Source of the DNA: VRUE01 sp963702705
GTDB lineage: Bacteria; Actinomycetota; Thermoleophilia; Solirubrobacterales; 70-9
NCBI GenBank assembly: GCA_963702705.1
Contig: CAVPDR010000008.1
Span: forward strand, 1 to 36,144
Reading direction: 5' to 3'
DNA: 36,144 bases
Below are positions 6,872 to 14,309 of the stretch, one piece after another. Position 1 is the stretch's first letter. Each line of letters starts with the position of its first letter. The translations under genes were made by a program, and so were the position numbers. The notes beneath the pieces are model-generated. The model was not told the origin of the DNA. It searched no databases and saw only the letters and a program-made list of their open reading frames with translations.

Positions 6872-7468
6872 GTGGCCAGTCTCTCCCCCCCGGCAACCTT
6901 TTACTTCGACCTCGGCTCGCCCTACGCGTACCTGACCGCGGAGCGGATCAGCGGGCTCTTCACCGAGGCCGGGCTGGCGCAGCCGGAGTGGCAGCCCGTC
7001 CTGCTCGGGGGGCTGTTCGGGACCTTCGACCGCGACTCCTGGTCGAAAGGGCCGGGGCGGGACGAAGGAATCGCCGAGGTCGAGCGGCGCGCCGCCGCCT
7101 ACGCCCTGCCGCCGCTGGCCTGGCCCGATCCCTGGCCCGGCAACACCCTGTTCGCGATGCGCGTCGCCACCTTCGCCAAGCAGACCGGCCGCACGGTCTC
7201 CTTTGCCCTCGCCGCTTTCCGCCAGGCCTTCGTCGCCGGGCGCGACCTCTCCGAGCCAGACAACGTGCTGATCGCCGCCGCCGCCTGCGAGCTTCATCCC
7301 AACGCCCTGCTCAAGGCGGTCGAGACCGAAATCGTCAAGAACGCCCTGCGCGAGGCGACGGATTCGGCGGCCGAGCTGGGTGTCTTCGGCGTCCCCTCGC
7401 TGGTCGTCGACGGCGAGGTCTTCTGGGGCGACGACAAACTGGAGGAGGCGGTCGCCGCCGCTAGCTAA
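6872..7468 (+). CDS. DsbA-family/2-hydroxychromene-2-carboxylate isomerase-like thioredoxin-fold protein
   Basis: The 198-aa product has the thioredoxin-like pattern of the HCCA isomerase/GST-kappa group: FYFDLGSPYAYL near the N-terminus, where a Ser replaces the redox Cys of DsbA, a long helical middle, and FGVPSLVVDGEVFWGDD near the end, with the cis-Pro in VPS. Related enzymes use glutathione or act as isomerases or disulfide-handling proteins; the substrate here cannot be assigned. The start is GTG 6872, 6 nt after a TAAGGT box and without a ribosome binding site. The E1 alpha gene begins 9 nt after its stop, with its own near-identical TAAGGT box. Confidence 0.8.
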   Translation: MASLSPPATFYFDLGSPYAYLTAERISGLFTEAGLAQPEWQPVLLGGLFGTFDRDSWSKGPGRDEGIAEVERRAAAYALPPLAWPDPWPGNTLFAMRVATFAKQTGRTVSFALAAFRQAFVAGRDLSEPDNVLIAAAACELHPNALLKAVETEIVKNALREATDSAAELGVFGVPSLVVDGEVFWGDDKLEEAVAAAS

Positions 7469-7477
7469 GGTCAGGGC

Positions 7478-8674
7478 GTGGCCGATCTCCCTGACGCCTC
7501 CACCTCCTATGAGCTGCTCGCGCGGATGGCGCTGATCCGCCGCTTCGAGGAGGAGGCCGGTCGGCAGTACCAGCGGGCGAAGGCAGGCGGCTTCCTCCAC
7601 CTCGCGATCGGCGAGGAGGCGACGATCGTCGGCACCACCTCGGTGATGCGCGACGAGGACTACCTGATCGGCACCTACCGCACCCACGGCCACGCGATCG
7701 CCCGCGGCACCGAGCCGAAGCGGGTGATGGCCGAGCTGTTCGGCCGGGTCGACGGGACCAGCGGCGGGCGCGGCGGCTCGATGCACATCTTCGACGCCGA
7801 GAAGCGCTTCATGGGCGGCTACGGGATCGTCGGCGGCAACCTGCCGATCGCCGCCGGGCTGGCGCTCTCCTCGGACTTCAAGGGGGAAGACGCGGTCACC
7901 GTCTGCATGTTCGGCGACGGCGCCTCCAACGCCGGCAACTTCGGCGAGACGATGAACCTGGCGGCGCTCTGGAGCCTGCCGATCCTCTTCCTGGTCGAGA
8001 ACAACCTCTACGGGATGGGCACCGCGGTCGAGCGGCACTCGGCCCAGACCGACCTCTCGAAGAAGGCCGAGGGCTACGGCATCGCCGGCCGGCGGGTCGA
8101 TGGCATGGACGTGATGGCGGTGCGAGAGGGCGTCGCCGAGGGGATCCGGCTCGCCCGCGAGGAGCGCCGGCCGACCCTGCTCGAGGCCTTCACCTACCGC
8201 TTCCGCGGCCACTCGGCCGCCGACCCCGAGGTCTATCGCGAGCGTGAGGAGGTCGAGGAGTGGCGCGAGCGCGACCCGATCGAGAGCTTCGCCCGCCGCT
8301 GCATCGAGGCCGGGGTTCTTGGCGAGCGCGAGCTGCGGGAGGTGCGGGAGAAGGCCGAGGCGACGGTGCTGGCGGCGGTCGAGTTCGCCGAGGCCTCACC
8401 GGAGCCGGCGCTGGACACGCTCTACGAGAACCTCTACGTGCTCGGCGAGGACGAGGGCTGGTACGCGGTCGACGAGCGTAGCCCCGAGCCGCACCGCGGC
8501 GAGGACGAGGGCAACATGCCCGACGCCGCCCGCGAGCTGGCCGAGGCCGGCGCCGCGTACGCGGGGCGCGACGACGGGCCGCGCTCCAACCCGGCCACCC
8601 ACGGCGACGCCCAGGAGGGCGCCGAGGCCGAGGTCGCGGCGGAGCGCGACGAGGCCGGGGAGGCGGAGGACTGA
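7478..8674 (+). CDS. pdhA: 2-oxoacid (pyruvate-type) dehydrogenase E1 component, alpha subunit
   Basis: The alpha subunit binds thiamine diphosphate with the beta subunit and decarboxylates a 2-oxoacid. The 398-aa product shows YRTHGHAIARG, GRGGSMHIFD, the ThDP motif GDGASNAGNFGETMNLAALW with a following NN (VENNLYGMGT), and FRGHSAADPEVYR. The last 65 or so residues are an acidic, Ala/Glu-rich tail beyond the conserved fold. The start is GTG 7478, 6 nt after TAAGGT (7466-7471). The stop overlaps the beta-subunit ATG by one base. Pyruvate is the likely substrate given the lipoate genes nearby, but acetoin or branched-chain oxoacids cannot be excluded from sequence. Confidence 0.9.
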   Translation: MADLPDASTSYELLARMALIRRFEEEAGRQYQRAKAGGFLHLAIGEEATIVGTTSVMRDEDYLIGTYRTHGHAIARGTEPKRVMAELFGRVDGTSGGRGGSMHIFDAEKRFMGGYGIVGGNLPIAAGLALSSDFKGEDAVTVCMFGDGASNAGNFGETMNLAALWSLPILFLVENNLYGMGTAVERHSAQTDLSKKAEGYGIAGRRVDGMDVMAVREGVAEGIRLAREERRPTLLEAFTYRFRGHSAADPEVYREREEVEEWRERDPIESFARRCIEAGVLGERELREVREKAEATVLAAVEFAEASPEPALDTLYENLYVLGEDEGWYAVDERSPEPHRGEDEGNMPDAARELAEAGAAYAGRDDGPRSNPATHGDAQEGAEAEVAAERDEAGEAED

Positions 8675-9663
8675 TGGCCGAGCTGCGGATGCGGGAGGCG
8701 CTGCGCGATGCGATGGCGGAGGAGATGCGCCGCGACGAGGCGGTCCTGGTGATGGGCGAGGACGTCGCCGTCTTCCAGGGCGCCTTCAAGGTGACCGAAG
8801 GGCTGCTCGAGGAGTTCGGTGAGCGCCGCGTCCGCGACACGCCGATCTCCGAGAACACGATCGTCGGCGCCGGGGTCGGCGCGGCGATGGGCGGGCTGCG
8901 ACCGGTCGTCGAGCTGATGACGGTCAACTTCTCGCTGCTGGCGCTCGACCAGATCGTCAATCACGCCGCCGCGATCCCCTACATGTTCAACGGCCAGGCG
9001 CGGGTGCCGATGGTGATCCGGATGCCCGGCGGCGGCGGGCACCAGCTCGGCCCCACCCACTCGCACAGCTTCGAGGCCCTCTTCCTCCAGGTGCCGGGAC
9101 TGCTGCTCGCCTGCCCCTCGACCCCGGCCGACGGCAAGGCGCTGCTGAAGGCGGCGATCCGCGACGACAACCCGGTCGTCTTCATCGAGCACGAGTCCCT
9201 CTACGGCCGCCGCGGCGAGGTCTCCGACGATGACGAGGAGGTGCTGCGCTTCGGCGAAGCGGCGGTGCGCCGCGAGGGCGCCGACGTGACGATCGTCGGC
9301 CTGCTCAAGATGGCGCACGTGGCCAAGGACGCGGCGCAGGTGCTGGCGAGCGAGCACGGCGTCGAGGCCGAGGTGATCGACCCGCGCACCCTGCGCCCGC
9401 TCGACCTCGACACGATCCTCGCCTCGGTGCGCAAGACCAACCACGCGGTGATCGTCGAGGAGGGCTGGCCGCACGGTGGCGTCGGCGCCAACCTGGCGAC
9501 GCTGATCACCGAGCAGGCCTTCGACCACCTCGACGCGCCGGTGCAGCGGGTGACCGGCGCCGACGTGCCGATGCCGTACTCGCGGCGGCTGGAGCAGGCG
9601 TCTATTCCCCACGAGGAGCACGTGGTGAAGGCGGCCCTGGCCGCGCTGGAGGGCTCTATCTGA
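8674..9663 (+). CDS. pdhB: 2-oxoacid (pyruvate-type) dehydrogenase E1 component, beta subunit
   Basis: The 329-aa protein matches transketolase-type E1 beta subunits: MGEDVAVFQGAFKVTEGL, a conserved TPISENTIVGAGVGAAMGGLRP-like stretch, GGGGHQLGPTHSHSFEALF, FIEHESLYG and the C-terminal VIDPRTLRPLD and EEGWPHGGVGA. It forms the ThDP site with the alpha subunit and reductively acylates E2. TGATG one-base overlaps at both ends (stop of alpha/start of beta; stop of beta/start of E2) show tight translational coupling and support a 1:1:1 expression unit. The length is typical for the family. Confidence 0.92.
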   Translation: MAELRMREALRDAMAEEMRRDEAVLVMGEDVAVFQGAFKVTEGLLEEFGERRVRDTPISENTIVGAGVGAAMGGLRPVVELMTVNFSLLALDQIVNHAAAIPYMFNGQARVPMVIRMPGGGGHQLGPTHSHSFEALFLQVPGLLLACPSTPADGKALLKAAIRDDNPVVFIEHESLYGRRGEVSDDDEEVLRFGEAAVRREGADVTIVGLLKMAHVAKDAAQVLASEHGVEAEVIDPRTLRPLDLDTILASVRKTNHAVIVEEGWPHGGVGANLATLITEQAFDHLDAPVQRVTGADVPMPYSRRLEQASIPHEEHVVKAALAALEGSI

Positions 9664-10970
9664 TGGCCGATGTTGTAATGCCGAGATTGTCGGACTCCAT
9701 GGAGGAGGGGACGATCCTTCAGTGGCTCAAGCAGCCTGGCGACGACATCGCCGTTGGCGACGAGCTCGTGGAAATTGAGACCGACAAGGCCAATATGGCG
9801 TACGAATCTGATGTGGCAGGAAAGCTTTCCGAGATCTTGGTGCAAGAGGGCGAGACGGTTGCGATCGGGACTCCGATTGCGGTGGTTGGCGATTCGGGCG
9901 AAGGGGCCGGGCGCTCGGCTGCGGGTCCTGTCGTGAGGGAGGGGGGGCCTGCGGGCGGGTCAAAACCGTCCTCGACCCCCCCTCCCCCACGCCACCCGCA
10001 GACGGGGACAGTCGAAGCTCCCGGAACTGCAGACGGCAACGGCCGTCCGAAGGCGTCGCCGGTTGCACGGCGGATCGCCAAGGAGAAGGGTCTTGATCTG
10101 GGGAAGCTTCAAGGCTCCGGGCCTGGCGGTCGGATCGTCAAGGCGGACGTCGAGAAGGCCTCTTCCGCGGGTGGCGCGGACTCGGGGGGGCCGAGAACGG
10201 AGGCGAAGCCCCCGCCCGCAGGCCCCCCCGAGGTCGCGACGGGACCCGCGGCCGGAACGGCCAGTCCCGAGACTGCCAAGGGGAGCGTCAGCTTCGAAGA
10301 CCCATCGAAGCTTCAGTCGACTGTGGCGCGGCGGATGGCCGAGTCGAAGGCGACGGCGCCGCACTTCTATCTGGAGGCTGAGGTGGATATGAGCCGGTTG
10401 GTGGAGGCTCGGAAGCAGATCAAAGCTTCGGCCAAAGAGGGCGATGTCGTTCCTTCGTTCAACGACATGGTGGTCAAGGCCTGTGCGCTGGCATTGCGGG
10501 AGCACCCACGGGCCAATGGCGCTTATCGGGATGGGCGGTTTGAGCTCTACTCTCGGGTTAACGTCGGGGTCGCGGTGGCTGCGCGCGACGCGCTGGTCGT
10601 GCCGACCATCTTCGATGCCGACCAGAAGAACCTGCGGCAGATCGCTACGGACTCCCGGACTCTGGCGCAGCGGGTGCGGGACGGGCAGATCACTCCGCCC
10701 GAGTTGTCGGGCGCTACTTTCACCGTGTCCAACCTGGGGATGTTCGGGATCGACAGCTTTGCCGCTGTGATCAACCCGCCGCAGGCGGCGATCCTCGCCG
10801 TCGGCGCGATTACCGAGCGCCCTGTCGTCCGTGTCGGTGAAATCACGACTGCCCACCTGATGCGAGTGAACCTCGCCTGCGATCACCGCATTCTCTACGG
10901 CGCTCCCGCCGCAGAATTCCTCGCCCGCATCCGGGCACTGCTGGAAGAGCCGCTGGCCCTGGCTCTCTGA
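9663..10970 (+). CDS. pdhC: Dihydrolipoamide acyltransferase (E2), linkers carrying two palindromic inserts
   Basis: E2 is the core of the complex and transfers the acyl group from lipoyl-Lys to CoA. Domains of the 435-aa product: lipoyl domain 1-79 with the lipoyl lysine K42 in ETDKANMAY; linker 80-128; peripheral-subunit-binding domain about 130-166 (SPVARRIAKEKG, SGPGGRIVKADV); linker to about 205; catalytic domain to the end. The active-site motif reads DHRILYGAPAAEF, so His is kept but the usual HxxxDG Asp is Tyr. An HRxxYG form is, from memory, also found in cyanobacterial and plastid E2s. Both linkers contain repeat elements (9919-10001 and 10165-10251) in opposite orientation. A small hairpin follows the stop (10972-10988) without a T-run. 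Confidence 0.93.
   Translation: MADVVMPRLSDSMEEGTILQWLKQPGDDIAVGDELVEIETDKANMAYESDVAGKLSEILVQEGETVAIGTPIAVVGDSGEGAGRSAAGPVVREGGPAGGSKPSSTPPPPRHPQTGTVEAPGTADGNGRPKASPVARRIAKEKGLDLGKLQGSGPGGRIVKADVEKASSAGGADSGGPRTEAKPPPAGPPEVATGPAAGTASPETAKGSVSFEDPSKLQSTVARRMAESKATAPHFYLEAEVDMSRLVEARKQIKASAKEGDVVPSFNDMVVKACALALREHPRANGAYRDGRFELYSRVNVGVAVAARDALVVPTIFDADQKNLRQIATDSRTLAQRVRDGQITPPELSGATFTVSNLGMFGIDSFAAVINPPQAAILAVGAITERPVVRVGEITTAHLMRVNLACDHRILYGAPAAEFLARIRALLEEPLALAL
9919..10001 (+). repeat. Palindromic coding element, copy A (diverged), in E2 linker 1
   Basis: The outer arms CTGCGGGT/ACCCGCAG are perfect, followed by an inner CGTG/CACG pair and an inner stem GGGAGGGGGG/CCCCCCTCCC. It shares the loop sequence CCTGCGGGCGGG and the overall order with copies B and C, but its stems differ on both sides together (CGTG/CACG here, CGCG/CGCG there). 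It encodes about residues 86-113 of E2. Confidence 0.75.
10165..10251 (-). repeat. Palindromic coding element, copy B (87 bp), in E2 linker 2
   Basis: Outer arms CCGCGGGT/ACCCGCGG and inner arms CTCGGGGGGG/CCCCCCCGAG form a nested palindrome. Its reverse complement matches copy C (12884-12970) at 86 of 87 bases by direct reading. It encodes about residues 168-197 of E2, a Gly/Pro/Ala-rich linker. The length is exactly 29 codons. Confidence 0.9.
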
Positions 10971-11113
10971 CGCACTTATTAAGAGTGCTTGTCTAGTCAG
11001 GGCTAATTTGAGAGTGTTTCCCTCGTGGGTAAGCGAGAGCTGACGGGGTCGAAGGTGGCGCGGTCCGTGGGTGCGCGGTAAAGCCCGCAGCGAACAAGCT
11101 CGGCCTCACCGGA

Positions 11114-11782
11114 GTGTTCGGGCTGGTGGCCCCACTCGCCGCGACGATGGGCCTGTTCAAGGCCACGGGCTCGATTGGCCGCATCCAGCGCGATGATTCC
11201 GAAGGCCTGCTGTTTGCCATCGTCTTCGTCCTGGCTGCCGGCACGATGGTGACGGTCGCCACATTCCTGGCCGGAGAGGGAGAGACCGCCAGGGCCAAAC
11301 GGTGGGAGCGGTGGCTCTTCGGCGGGGCGATTATCTGCACCGTGCTGGGTTTCATCATCGCCATCGACCTTGTCCTCAACAATGCCAGTGAAGAGCCGCG
11401 GCCCGCAATCACCGCCGCGCTCAGCAACGATCAGTCCGTACTTACGGCCCACGTGACCGCGTCCAACCTGAAGACCGATCATCGGCTGGCACTCAAGGTC
11501 GACCTCACCACGGTGAGGCCCGAAATTACCGTCGACGCCGTGCACCCATTCATGGCCGACGGAAACTTTCCCCTGGAGCGAACCTACGTCGGTCCCGACT
11601 CAGACGGCAATGTCGACCAGCGGATCAAAATGCGGGTCCCTCCAGGAGGGAGCTACACCAACCTCGTGATCGAGGCGTACACGGCCGACACCAATCGGGC
11701 CTGCAGAGTGCTTGTGGAGGGTGCCGAACGCGGGACCGCCTGCACCATCCTCTACCTCGATCCCCACCGCGGCGCACACTGA
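11114..11782 (+). CDS. Membrane protein with three N-terminal helices and an exported beta-rich domain, unknown function
   Basis: No family is recognised. The 222-aa product begins at GTG 11114; the frame stays open upstream but offers no other standard start, and the ribosome binding site is weak. Three hydrophobic segments lie at about 1-18 (LVAPLAATMGLFKA), 30-55 (LLFAIVFVLAAGTMVTVATF) and 70-92 (GGAIICTVLGFIIAIDLVLN). The remaining 125 or so residues look like a soluble Ig-like or beta-sandwich domain (ITAALSNDQSVLTAHVTASN; YTNLVIEAYTADTNRACRVL). Two Cys near the end (RACRVL, GTACTIL) could form a disulfide if the domain is outside. It converges with the next gene, leaving 20 nt between stops. 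Confidence 0.7.
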   Translation: MFGLVAPLAATMGLFKATGSIGRIQRDDSEGLLFAIVFVLAAGTMVTVATFLAGEGETARAKRWERWLFGGAIICTVLGFIIAIDLVLNNASEEPRPAITAALSNDQSVLTAHVTASNLKTDHRLALKVDLTTVRPEITVDAVHPFMADGNFPLERTYVGPDSDGNVDQRIKMRVPPGGSYTNLVIEAYTADTNRACRVLVEGAERGTACTILYLDPHRGAH

Positions 11783-11802
11783 AGAGGCCTGCGCTGGCCC
11801 TC

Positions 11803-13527
11803 TCAGCAGGTCTTCTTGGCACCGGTGACCGCGTTCCAGGCGCGACCGACCGAGAAGTTGGCCGAGACCCGGAAGATGCCGGGGTGCGAGGCGTGCGCGA
11901 CCGTCCACTCGCCGCGGCGCAGCAGGCAGCCGGCGCCGCGGGCGATCGACCAGTAGGGGGTGAAGTTGACGCGGACGAGGAAGTCGCCGGGACGGGCGAC
12001 GTCGAGGCCGAAGCTCTGGCGTCCCACCCAGAGCGTGCGGGCCGCTGCGGCGCCCATCGGGTCGACCAAGGGCTCGGGATTTCGCACCGCGTAGATCCGC
12101 CAGTGCGGCGAACTCCAGCGCAGGCTCAGGTAGGGCGGGTCGCGCAGGATCAGGCGCCGCTCGGCGACCGAGGAGTAGTCGAGCGGCGCGTCGGGAAGGG
12201 CGACGTAGGAGATCGCGTTCTGGCGCAGCCAGTTGCCGTAGCTGGCCGCGGTCAGCTCGTCTTCGTCGTAGAAGATGTCGTCGCGGGTGGTGTCGAGCTG
12301 GCGCAGCCAGCCGCGGGCGAGCTCGAACTGCGAGGCGAGGTAGGCCGACTCCCAGTGGTTGGCGGTGGGCGGCACCTCGACCCGCACTCCCGAGCCGCCG
12401 TGCGCGCGCAGCCAGTGCGCCGGCGGCTGGAAGTAGCCGGGCGAGGTCGAGGGGTCGCCGACGCTGCGGGCGATCTGGCTGACGCTCGCTGTCACCTGCC
12501 AGTAGAGGCCGCCGGCGAGAAAGAGGGTGAGGAACCAGGGCGAGACGCGCGGGCGCCGGGCCAGGACCACCGCCGCCAGCACGGGGCCGCCGAAGAGCGC
12601 GCCGAGCCGCACCGCGTTGCCGCCGATCGGGTTCGGCGTCAGCCAGATCAACGCCGAGGCGACGAGGTAGCCGGCGAGGACCCAGCGCAGCTGGCGCTCC
12701 TCGTCGCGCAGGCCGCGCGTGACGTAGAGGGCCGAGCCGCACCAGAGCGGGATCGCCGCGAAGGAGGTGAAGGCGAACGGGAACTGGCCCGAGCCCGGGA
12801 AGAGGATGTTGGGGATCAGGGTCAGGGCTAGGGCGATGGAGGCAACCCCAAGGGCTAGGCCGTCGCTGGTCCGATGGGCTCGGCCGCGGGGCCCGTCGCG
12901 ACCTCGGGGGGGCCTGCGGGCGGGGGCTTCGCCTCCGTTCTCGGCCCCCCCGAGTCCGCGCCACCCGCGGGTGAGGCCGCTCCAGTTGACCTCCGAGGCC
13001 GATGCGGCGAGCAGGACTCCCGCTAGGAAGACCGCTGCTACTGGGCTTGAGAGGGCGCAAGCTGCGGCGGCCAGGAGGGCCCAGGCGGAGCGGTGGGTCT
13101 GGAGGGCTCGTAGGGACGCGAGGCCGGTGGCTACTCCCAGGGCGAAGGTGAGCTGGCCGTCGGCCAGGAGGGTGACCACGCCGACTGCGAACCAAAGGGT
13201 CGCCAAGCGGGCTTGCTCTCCCCAGCGGGTTCGGACGAGGCGGTCGAAGAGGTAGGAGGAGGCGACGACGGAGATCGCGCCGACGGCCTGGACGCCGAGC
13301 AGCGAGGCGAGCGGCGGGAAGAGGAAGCTGTAGGTGAGGGTGTAGTGGCCGCCGTACCAGCTGCCGTTCCAGATCGCCAGGCCGGCGTGCTGGAACAGCT
13401 CGGCGCGGAAGACCTGGGCGGCGAGGTCGCCGACCTGCGGGTTCCAGGCCACCATCGCCGCGGCGAGCAGGGCGCTGAGGGCGACGGCCGGAAGCCAGTC
13501 TGGTCGGAGGGCCTTGGACTGGACCAT
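11803..13527 (-). CDS. Polytopic membrane protein, GT-C glycosyltransferase-like, carrying an in-frame palindromic insert
   Basis: The 574-aa product has about ten hydrophobic segments over the first 350 residues (such as VALSALLAAAMVAW, LFPPLASLLGVQAVGAI, LALGVASIALALTLIPNILF) and a roughly 200-residue soluble C-terminal domain. The first external loop (VGDLAAQVFRAELFQ, WNGSWYGGHY) resembles that of GT-C enzymes and related actinobacterial membrane proteins, where an acidic residue is catalytic; that assignment is tentative. The start chosen is ATG 13527; a TTG at 13563 is an alternative with a longer N-terminus. Between VNWSG and RTSDGLALG lies a 29-codon insert encoded by the 87-bp element (12884-12970). 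It is highly basic and Gly-rich and breaks the membrane pattern. The gene is divergent from lipB. Confidence 0.75.
   Translation of the reverse strand: MVQSKALRPDWLPAVALSALLAAAMVAWNPQVGDLAAQVFRAELFQHAGLAIWNGSWYGGHYTLTYSFLFPPLASLLGVQAVGAISVVASSYLFDRLVRTRWGEQARLATLWFAVGVVTLLADGQLTFALGVATGLASLRALQTHRSAWALLAAAACALSSPVAAVFLAGVLLAASASEVNWSGLTRGWRGLGGAENGGEAPARRPPRGRDGPRGRAHRTSDGLALGVASIALALTLIPNILFPGSGQFPFAFTSFAAIPLWCGSALYVTRGLRDEERQLRWVLAGYLVASALIWLTPNPIGGNAVRLGALFGGPVLAAVVLARRPRVSPWFLTLFLAGGLYWQVTASVSQIARSVGDPSTSPGYFQPPAHWLRAHGGSGVRVEVPPTANHWESAYLASQFELARGWLRQLDTTRDDIFYDEDELTAASYGNWLRQNAISYVALPDAPLDYSSVAERRLILRDPPYLSLRWSSPHWRIYAVRNPEPLVDPMGAAAARTLWVGRQSFGLDVARPGDFLVRVNFTPYWSIARGAGCLLRRGEWTVAHASHPGIFRVSANFSVGRAWNAVTGAKKTC
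12884..12970 (+). repeat. Palindromic coding element, copy C (87 bp), inside the GT-C-like gene
   Basis: Arms CCGCGGG/CCCGCGG and CTCGGGGGGG/CCCCCCCGAG surround the loop CCTGCGGGCGGGGGCTTCGC. It is identical to copy B (inverted) except for one base. In this gene it is translated in a different frame from copy B, giving a Gly/Arg-rich peptide with no similarity to the E2 linker. The conservation is therefore at DNA level, not protein level. Confidence 0.9.
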
Positions 13528-13574
13528 GGGGGCGGGCGCCAAGGATAGAGCGGCGCCGTGCAACGATTTCGGGA

Positions 13575-14309
13575 GTGAGCGTCGAACTCCTTGTGGTCCG
13601 CTGCGGCCTGGTCTCCTACGACGAGGCCCTCGTTGCCCAGCGCTGGCTGCTCGACGCGCGCCAGGACGGCTCGATCCCAGACGTCCTGCTGCTGCTCGAG
13701 CATCCCCCCGTCTACACCCGCGGGCGGCGCTCTAAGCTGGAGGAGCTGCCGATGGCGATCGAGTGGTACGGCCTGCAGGGGATCGAGGTGCGCGACACCG
13801 ACCGCGGCGGTCAGGTCACCTACCACGGCCCCGGCCAGCTGGTCGCCTATCCGATCGTCGACCTTGCCCCCTACGACGACGACGTCCACGAGTACGTGCG
13901 CCGCCTGGAGCAGGTGGCGATCCGCTCGCTGGCCGAGTACGAGGTCGAGGCAGGGATGATCGAGGGCCTGACCGGGGTCTGGACCGAGGGAGAGCGTCCC
14001 GGCACCGGCGCCGGGGACCTGGAGGCGCGCAAGATCGGCTCGATCGGCGTCCACGTCAGCCGTGGCATCACCACCCACGGGCTGGCGATCAACGTCAACA
14101 ACGACCTCGAACCGTTCGAGTGGATCGTGCCCTGCGGGATCGAGGGCTGCCAGGTCACGTCGCTCAGCCGCGAGAGGGGAGAAGAGCAGAGCCTCGACGC
14201 CTTCGCCGCCGCCGTCACCGCCAACTTCACCGACATCTACGAGCGGGTGCCGGTCGTCGCCTCCCCCGATGCCCTGGGCCTCGACAACGCTAGGCTCGGC
14301 GTCGCATGA
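13575..14309 (+). CDS. lipB: Octanoyl-[acyl carrier protein]:protein octanoyltransferase
   Basis: LipB moves octanoate from ACP to the lipoyl lysine of E2 and GcvH. The 244-aa product has LLLEHPPVYTRGRR, GGQVTYHGPGQLVAYPI, the catalytic lysine K153 in ARKIGSIGVHVSRGITTHGL, and the catalytic cysteine C187 in WIVPCGIEG. Family length is typical. The start is GTG 13575, with only GGGA immediately upstream. It overlaps lipA by 4 nt (ATGA), so the two steps of lipoate synthesis are coupled. Proximity to lpdA, E1 and E2 fits a role in activating that complex. Confidence 0.95.
   Translation: MSVELLVVRCGLVSYDEALVAQRWLLDARQDGSIPDVLLLLEHPPVYTRGRRSKLEELPMAIEWYGLQGIEVRDTDRGGQVTYHGPGQLVAYPIVDLAPYDDDVHEYVRRLEQVAIRSLAEYEVEAGMIEGLTGVWTEGERPGTGAGDLEARKIGSIGVHVSRGITTHGLAINVNNDLEPFEWIVPCGIEGCQVTSLSRERGEEQSLDAFAAAVTANFTDIYERVPVVASPDALGLDNARLGVA

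Noticed and set aside
4726..7464. A 912-aa plus-strand open frame overlapping lpdA and the toxin-antitoxin genes
   Set aside because: Its translation is Arg/Pro/Gly-rich low complexity and lies over well-supported genes in other frames; it is a high-GC shadow frame.
6833..9621. Long minus-strand open frames (459 and 395 aa) antisense to the E1 subunits
   Set aside because: They mirror E1 alpha and beta codon structure, have no family motif and conflict with intact coupled genes.
10972..10988. Terminator after the E2 gene
   Set aside because: The stem is only 5 bp with a 7-nt loop and no T-run; not strong enough to call.
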